Of a DNA stretch of 64,000 nucleotides, positions 59,329 to 64,000 are shown piece by piece; positions within the stretch are counted from its first letter, which is position 1, and every line of letters begins with the position of its first letter. Where the stretch lies: the NCBI GenBank assembly GCA_024401695.1, contig JAKSKN010000004.1:124001-188000 (forward strand), read 5' to 3'. The DNA comes from Bacteroidales bacterium (GTDB lineage Bacteria > Bacteroidota > Bacteroidia > Bacteroidales > UBA932). A program made the translations under genes and the position numbers. A model generated the notes under the pieces. It saw nothing but the letters and a program-made list of their open reading frames with translations, made no database searches and was not told where the DNA came from.

Positions 59329-59994
59329 ATGAAAGAAATGTTTAAGAGTGCATACGATCTTGGATTCGGAATAGGATCCAGGATATTTGGAGCTGCGATG
59401 TGCAAGGGTGAGGATCCAATGGTCAAGGTGGCCAAGGTTGCCGTGATGATGGATGACGCCAATGTGCAGTCGGCATTGTGCAAGGTGGCCAAGTATATCC
59501 TCGAGGCCGGCGGAGAGAAGGGATCCATAGACTACAGGATATACGACGTCATAGAGAAGTCTGCGCACCCTGTGTCCAGGTTTGTGTCCGACACGTACAT
59601 AAAGCCTGTCATAGACACCGTGAACAGGGAGGTGTCGCTAAACAGGGACGATGTACAGACCATAGAGAAGGTGGCCGCCCTAAGCGCGTCGTCACTTCCA
59701 GGTATAGCCAGTATCGTCGGCAAGAGCGCCGGATCGGTACCCAACCTGGTGCAGCTGCTCCTGCTCATAGGAGGAGCCACCGGAGCCGCCACCGGCGGCC
59801 TTACCTGGTACCTCAACAGGGCTGCCAAGGAGGACAACGTGGACGCAGCCGCCAAGGAGGAGCAGGCCGCGCATTACAGGCGGGTGGCGAAGGACCTGCA
59901 GAAGCGTATACAGCTGGAGGAGAACAAGGACAAGCACGTCAAGGCCATAAGGAGCGCAGCCGAGGCGGAAAACCCAGACCTGTATGTCGTATAA
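59329..59994 (+). CDS. Glycine-rich helical protein, virion-type
   Basis: The 221-aa product has one strong hydrophobic segment (about residues 142-164, LVQLLLLIGGATGAATGGL) followed by a long charged coiled-coil-like end. EKSAH and EKVAA match the repeat theme of its neighbours. Its end overlaps the next gene by 11 nt. Confidence 0.45.
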   Translation: MKEMFKSAYDLGFGIGSRIFGAAMCKGEDPMVKVAKVAVMMDDANVQSALCKVAKYILEAGGEKGSIDYRIYDVIEKSAHPVSRFVSDTYIKPVIDTVNREVSLNRDDVQTIEKVAALSASSLPGIASIVGKSAGSVPNLVQLLLLIGGATGAATGGLTWYLNRAAKEDNVDAAAKEEQAAHYRRVAKDLQKRIQLEENKDKHVKAIRSAAEAENPDLYVV

Positions 59995-60433
59995 CTCAAA
60001 AGCTTCGGCCGTCAGGTGTGGAAGCGGCGTACCCCGGCAGGCTGTCGAGGAGTCCGACACTATGAGGGCCCTCGACAAGCAGGCCGAAGAGCAGCAGGCC
60101 GTGATTGACGGGGTGTACACGGACAAGGCCACCGGAAGGAGGTTCAAGCTGAACTCCGTAGGGCAGGCAAAGAAGTCCAGCACCCCTATACTCAAGGACC
60201 AGTATTACAGCACGGTGCAGGGAATGGTCACGTTCGACCCTCCCGTAGACGCTGTATTCGACCTGTCGGTCAAGGAAGACCTTGACGCTTTCAACAAGTT
60301 GCAGGCACACACTTTTCCTGTAGACGGACCGCATGTCGTGTTTCTGAATGAGCGCGACGAGTTCTATCAGGGGAAGTTCGTAAAGCTTGTAAAATATTCA
60401 TATGTATGGTACCTTATGCCAGAACCTAAGTAA
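59984..60433 (+). CDS. Unknown protein
   Basis: A 149-aa soluble product, with a Lys-rich middle and beta-rich end (YVWYLMPEPK). No recognised family; part of the virion-type operon. Confidence 0.45.
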   Translation: MSYNSKASAVRCGSGVPRQAVEESDTMRALDKQAEEQQAVIDGVYTDKATGRRFKLNSVGQAKKSSTPILKDQYYSTVQGMVTFDPPVDAVFDLSVKEDLDAFNKLQAHTFPVDGPHVVFLNERDEFYQGKFVKLVKYSYVWYLMPEPK

Positions 60434-60438
60434 CTTTT

Positions 60439-61836
60439 ATGGCAAACTCTATTTTGACTCTAGACGATAGGAGCACTAATCTTATCAAGAAATTCCTGCT
60501 GGGAGGAGCTCTTTTGGGCGGAGGTTCAGTCCTCGCAGCCGACCTTGTAAACTGGCTTGGCCACCTTAACCGCAACAAGAGCGACGAGGATGACGACACC
60601 CTGTACGTATACAAGGACAAGGAGCAGATGAAGTCCGCAAGCGTGGGCACCGGGTTGGCGATCGCCGGAGGTGTCGGTTCGGCACTTGCATCCGGGTTGA
60701 TAGTGCATAACATCTACAACAAGATACGCAAGGCCGAGGCCCAGAAGGAACTCGACGAGGCACAGAAGGCGTTTGTGGAGGTTCAGGGCTACAAGCCTGT
60801 AAAGAAGGACAAGAAGAAGGACAAGAAGAAGGACGACGACAAGCAGCTGGAGAAGAAGTCCAAGGCGGTGTCTCTCGGCGAGACCATAGCCTCGGCTCCT
60901 ATAGCCTTGCCGCTGCTTGTGGCGCTTGGTACAGGCGTGGCGTCGTACGGCCTGCTCAACAACGCGTACCCGATACGCAAGAAGAAGGTCAAGGGTCCTA
61001 GGAAGATAGAGATAGTGGAGAAGCCGTCCGACGACCAGGAGGAGTATGCCGGAGGTTTGGACAAGCCGGCCTCGTACTGCGACGACGACGCACGCGAGCT
61101 GGTGGTCCGCATGCTTTGCGCCAACGACTACGGCGTGTCCGATATACGCAACCTTGTCGGCGCCGTTGCAGGCGGCGACAGCCTGTCGTTCAAGAAGACC
61201 GCAAGCGACATAGGTTTCGTAAACGCCCTGGACACTGTAAAGGGAGGCGAGCACAGGACGGACGACAAGCTTGCAAAGCATCTCGCCGTATCCTACATAT
61301 CCAAGGAGGCGTCCATAAAGACACAAGTAGGTGTTGTGGCGGCAGCAGAGTTCGCTACGAAGTATCCTACGTTCTACAAGGTGGCGTGCGGACTGCCCAA
61401 GGGTAAGAAGGACGCGCTGTTCAAGATAGCCTGCATAATCGGCAAGGCCGTACGCGCGGATATATCGACAGAGCTCGGTGTCACTCCTCCTTCCGGTATG
61501 GACAAGTCAGCCTCGTACGAGGACGCGTACGATCCTGCGGAAGAGACCACTGCTGCAAAGTTGATAGGCGAGCTGCTCGGCGGCGTAAAAAAAAAACAAG
61601 TGAGCGGTGACGCTGACTTGGAAGACACTTACGAGGACATTGTAGACTCGGAGAATCCTGCTACAGAGGGTAACTCAGACGAGTCGACCGGAACATCTGG
61701 TCAGGAGGCGGGCATACACGACCCCGACTCCCCGTCCAGGAAGTCAACGTCCAGGATCATATCTTCTGGTAAGACAGCGAGAAAGTTCATGGACGAGACA
61801 CCTCCGGACGAGATAGACAAGATTCTGCTTCCCTAA
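60439..61836 (+). CDS. Membrane-interacting virion-type protein
   Basis: The 465-aa product has three hydrophobic Gly/Ala segments (about residues 15-33, 70-90 and 152-175). Between the last two is a charged coil containing KKDKKKDKKKDDD. Four KxAS motifs occur (DKPAS, KKTAS, SKEAS, DKSAS), plus KVACG and KIACI. The acidic C-terminal 80 residues are probably disordered. An A9 run at 61590-61598 encodes KKK and is a possible slippage site. An internal virion or ejection protein is the best guess. Confidence 0.45.
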   Translation: MANSILTLDDRSTNLIKKFLLGGALLGGGSVLAADLVNWLGHLNRNKSDEDDDTLYVYKDKEQMKSASVGTGLAIAGGVGSALASGLIVHNIYNKIRKAEAQKELDEAQKAFVEVQGYKPVKKDKKKDKKKDDDKQLEKKSKAVSLGETIASAPIALPLLVALGTGVASYGLLNNAYPIRKKKVKGPRKIEIVEKPSDDQEEYAGGLDKPASYCDDDARELVVRMLCANDYGVSDIRNLVGAVAGGDSLSFKKTASDIGFVNALDTVKGGEHRTDDKLAKHLAVSYISKEASIKTQVGVVAAAEFATKYPTFYKVACGLPKGKKDALFKIACIIGKAVRADISTELGVTPPSGMDKSASYEDAYDPAEETTAAKLIGELLGGVKKKQVSGDADLEDTYEDIVDSENPATEGNSDESTGTSGQEAGIHDPDSPSRKSTSRIISSGKTARKFMDETPPDEIDKILLP

Positions 61837-62408
61837 GGGTTGCTTTTGACAAATCCGTGATAAGCTATCAGGGCCGCATCTATGACTCCGTCATGTTCGG
61901 CCCTGCATCCTTTTGGTACAAAGTTCACGTTGGTACCTGCAAACAGCCTGTGTGCGGCGTTCTTGCTGGTACCCTTCGGATCGTACTTGTACACTATGTT
62001 GCCGTTCTTGTCACGCTTTAGCATCTTTGTCTTCTTATCGACGGCGGCAACGCCGTCTACCTTGTCTGACGGATCCCATGCCGTCTTCTGCCAGGTTACC
62101 GGTGCAACCTCGATGGGATCCAGACCACACAGCGAGAACACGGCTTTCAGTATCCCGTTGGACTCTCCGAACGAGAACATGGATGTTGCGGAGTTGCCTG
62201 CCACGGCATGGACATGCTCCTTGTATACGGCCACAATGTCGCCGGGCACCGCCTTTAGGAAATCGTACAGCGACACTGCGTCCATGTCGCCGTTGCCGTT
62301 CTTCTTGAAGTTGAAGTACAGGCATCCGTCTTTCCATGCGTCCTTGTCGCATGGAAGCAAAAATACAGCTCCGTGTTTTCCAGGGTCGGCGCCCAGTATG
62401 TAGTTCAT
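61833..62408 (-). CDS. RuvC-like Holliday junction resolvase
   Basis: The 191-aa product begins MNYILGADPGKHGAV, the first acidic residue of the RNase H fold. VYKEHVHAVAGNSATSMFSFGESNGIL carries the second acidic residue and the SxFxFG pattern typical of phage RuvC-like nucleases. HDGVIDAALIAYHG supplies the last two acids. It resolves branched DNA before packaging. The start at 62408 lies 8 nt after a minus-strand -10 box, and the gene converges on the virion-type operon. Confidence 0.85.
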   Translation of the reverse strand: MNYILGADPGKHGAVFLLPCDKDAWKDGCLYFNFKKNGNGDMDAVSLYDFLKAVPGDIVAVYKEHVHAVAGNSATSMFSFGESNGILKAVFSLCGLDPIEVAPVTWQKTAWDPSDKVDGVAAVDKKTKMLKRDKNGNIVYKYDPKGTSKNAAHRLFAGTNVNFVPKGCRAEHDGVIDAALIAYHGFVKSNP

Positions 62409-62444
62409 GGGCCTATATATACACCATGCATTAGAATGTTGCAA
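62409..62444 (-). promoter_or_regulatory. Sigma70-type promoter, leaderless (minus strand)
   Basis: On the minus strand: TTGCAA, 17-nt spacer, TATATA, then ATG after 7 nt. It is back to back with the plus-strand promoter at 62453. Confidence 0.7.
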
Positions 62445-62452
62445 GCTTTTTG

Positions 62453-62488
62453 TTGACAAACAACGAATTTCGTACGATAATCCACTCA
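62453..62488 (+). promoter_or_regulatory. Sigma70-type promoter, leaderless
   Basis: Perfect TTGACA (62453-62458), 17-nt spacer, GATAAT (62476-62481), ATG at 62488, 6 nt after the -10 box. Confidence 0.8.
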
Positions 62489-63021
62489 TGCTTCGACGTG
62501 AAAGGGCAGACGACATATCCGGAATTACGCTGGAATATCTTCCAGACTGGGCCGACAAGGCTATTATAGGATTTGCACAGAGGGCAAACAGCGAAGGCGG
62601 CGTGGACACTGTCGCATGCTACGGCTACCAGGCCCTCAAGGCTGTCCTCCGGGACGCGGGGTACGACGTGGGCGACATGTACAGGATACTGTCCATGTGC
62701 CGCAATACCCCTGGTATATTGATGCTCTACAAGTACAGCCGCAAGGAACTGTGGAACGCCATAGTGTCCAACGGGCTGCATAGGTGGGAACTTCTAGATT
62801 CTGCGGTACTGGGTATAGGGCGCGCACCAGGCGAGCCCGATGCCGTGGTGTACAGCATGCCGCTTAGTACAACAGTGCTGTCCAGCGTACAGCGATGGTC
62901 CTCTGAAAATTCCTACACGGGACTGAACGCCGTGCTTCAGGCGGGTCGCATGCTGGACAATACTGTATTGAATACATACATAGGACCGGATACACCCTGG
63001 TTCGCAACTATATTGACATAA
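62488..63021 (+). CDS. Unknown protein
   Basis: A 177-aa soluble alpha/beta product with no recognised motif. Start fixed by the leaderless promoter. The next gene starts 3 nt after its stop. Confidence 0.5.
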   Translation: MLRRERADDISGITLEYLPDWADKAIIGFAQRANSEGGVDTVACYGYQALKAVLRDAGYDVGDMYRILSMCRNTPGILMLYKYSRKELWNAIVSNGLHRWELLDSAVLGIGRAPGEPDAVVYSMPLSTTVLSSVQRWSSENSYTGLNAVLQAGRMLDNTVLNTYIGPDTPWFATILT

Positions 63022-63024
63022 ACT

Positions 63025-63570
63025 ATGGCTAAACTGGATGACGTATCGGTAGTGGAACTGTTAAAGGAACTCAGCGACAAGCTTGCCGGCGGAGAACCGT
63101 TCGATGACGCGCTCGCATGGCAAATGGTGAACGACAAGGTGCAGCAGGAGGCTAAGAACGCTCCTCCCAAGAAAAAGTCTGGTAAAAAGGAATACATGAT
63201 ACTTCTGTCTGATCCTGACGGCAAGCTGCCTGCAGACGTTACAGGCTGGATAATTCAGAAGGACAAGGAGGCCGTCGTGGACGAGACATCTCCCACAGAC
63301 GGCTCGTCGCCGCAAGATATTACTGCATGGTCCGACGACGACCACCAGGCTGCCGGGCTGCTGGAGATAGCACACGAAACGCTGATGGACGACAATGAAA
63401 ACGCGTACGCAGGCAAGGGATTCGCAGACATGCTAAAGCACGGTAAGAAAACACTCAAAGCGTGTGGTATTATAATAAAGTCGCAAGAAGTGGAAGCGTT
63501 TGCTGTTAGAAACGATACAGTGCCATTGTGGAAAACAAGGACAAAAGCCGACGACAAGGCTAAGAAGTAA
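63025..63570 (+). CDS. Unknown protein
   Basis: A 181-aa product: a helical N-terminal third, a Lys-rich link (PPKKKSGKKEYM), a short alpha/beta core (ILLSDPDGKLPADVTGWII) and a basic end. No family recognised. Confidence 0.45.
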   Translation: MAKLDDVSVVELLKELSDKLAGGEPFDDALAWQMVNDKVQQEAKNAPPKKKSGKKEYMILLSDPDGKLPADVTGWIIQKDKEAVVDETSPTDGSSPQDITAWSDDDHQAAGLLEIAHETLMDDNENAYAGKGFADMLKHGKKTLKACGIIIKSQEVEAFAVRNDTVPLWKTRTKADDKAKK

Positions 63571-63583
63571 CATAATAAAACAT

Positions 63584-63620
63584 TTGGCTATAAGCCGTCC
63601 GTGCGCTATAATAAGTCGCA
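63584..63620 (+). promoter_or_regulatory. Sigma70-type promoter, leaderless
   Basis: TTGGCT (63584-63589), 17-nt spacer, perfect TATAAT (63607-63612), ATG at 63620. Confidence 0.75.
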
Positions 63621-64000
63621 TGGACGGCTTTATCGGTAATATATGCGAACTGCTCAAGGACCCTGGTGTGCAGCAGGCTATAGCAGGCGTGGTTGTCACG
63701 TCTATCATGCTGTGCTTCAAGCGCGTAAGGGATATAGCCACAGGGGCCATAAACAAGAGCAGGCGCGCGGCGGCGTGGCTTATACATCCAGACGACGATC
63801 CAAGAAGCTCGCACAGGAAGGTGCACTCGATGACCACGCAGGACATAAACAACATGCTGTTCATGCAGCGCGAGCTGGCTGTGCTACAGACTATGGCCGA
63901 TGCCTCCAGGACATCTATATGGCAGTTCCACAATGGAGATAGTTTCATATTGGCCAATCCCATGTTCAAGATAAAGTCGTCCCTTGAGTCTTGCAAGAAC
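63620..64000 (+). CDS. Membrane-anchored protein (partial, runs off the end)
   Basis: 127 codons are visible and the frame is open at the edge. One membrane segment lies near residues 20-33 (AIAGVVVTSIMLCF), then a charged stretch, then TSIWQFHNGDSF. The WQFHNGD motif occurs in membrane-tethered GAF-like phage proteins of unknown role. Confidence 0.6.
   Translation, partial: MDGFIGNICELLKDPGVQQAIAGVVVTSIMLCFKRVRDIATGAINKSRRAAAWLIHPDDDPRSSHRKVHSMTTQDINNMLFMQRELAVLQTMADASRTSIWQFHNGDSFILANPMFKIKSSLESCKN

Noticed and set aside
1-64000. CRISPR array
   Set aside because: No regularly spaced repeat array was seen; the repeated elements found are terminators, promoters, introns and tRNA parts.

Overview
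The window is a dense stretch of a large tailed-phage genome. It carries a terminase large subunit, a portal protein, a complete replication/recombination module, pieces of a phage-encoded multisubunit RNA polymerase, a tRNA array and many self-splicing elements. No integrase, plasmid or cellular housekeeping gene was seen. The host cannot be named. Promoters of the TTGACA-N17-TATAAT type, a small lipoprotein and a secreted protein point to a bacterium using ordinary sigma70-type promoters, probably with an outer membrane (inference).

Layout. 1-1.5 kb: glycosyltransferase-like genes and a small lipoprotein. 1.5-3.9 kb: probable virion genes. 3.9-5.1 and 8.8-11.9 kb: single-gene cassettes, each with its own promoter and terminator, plus a roughly 460-nt structured non-coding RNA. 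5.1-7.0 kb: C-terminal part of the terminase, fused to the C-terminal part of a split intein. 7.4-8.8 kb, minus strand: an RNA polymerase beta'-like gene. 11.9-14.2 kb: an AAA+ ATPase and a membrane protein. 14.2-17.7 kb: tRNA array with two intron-containing tRNA-Ile(CAT) genes, a candidate circularly permuted tRNA and a small intron-containing NrdD-like gene. 17.8-20 kb: HU protein and the N-terminal part of the terminase with the matching intein half. 20-50 kb: replication and recombination (SbcD, SbcC, two helicases, phosphoesterase, DnaB, primase, UDG-like/family A polymerase with two introns, candidate SSB, RecA, RecQ). 50-54.5 kb: RNA polymerase beta subunit as two overlapping genes, the second with an intein. 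54.5-61.8 kb: regulator, portal and glycine-rich virion-type proteins. 61.8-64 kb: RuvC-like resolvase and edge genes.

Three themes stand out. First, essential genes are heavily interrupted: a trans-spliced terminase whose P-loop is rebuilt only by protein splicing, an intein in RNA polymerase beta, five group I introns and at least two homing endonucleases. Second, in many genes the start codon lies 6-8 nt after the -10 box, which predicts leaderless mRNAs. Third, the tRNA array mixes normal tRNAs with tRNA-like and permuted structures.

All calls come from reading the sequence. Family assignments rest on recognised motifs, not database searches.
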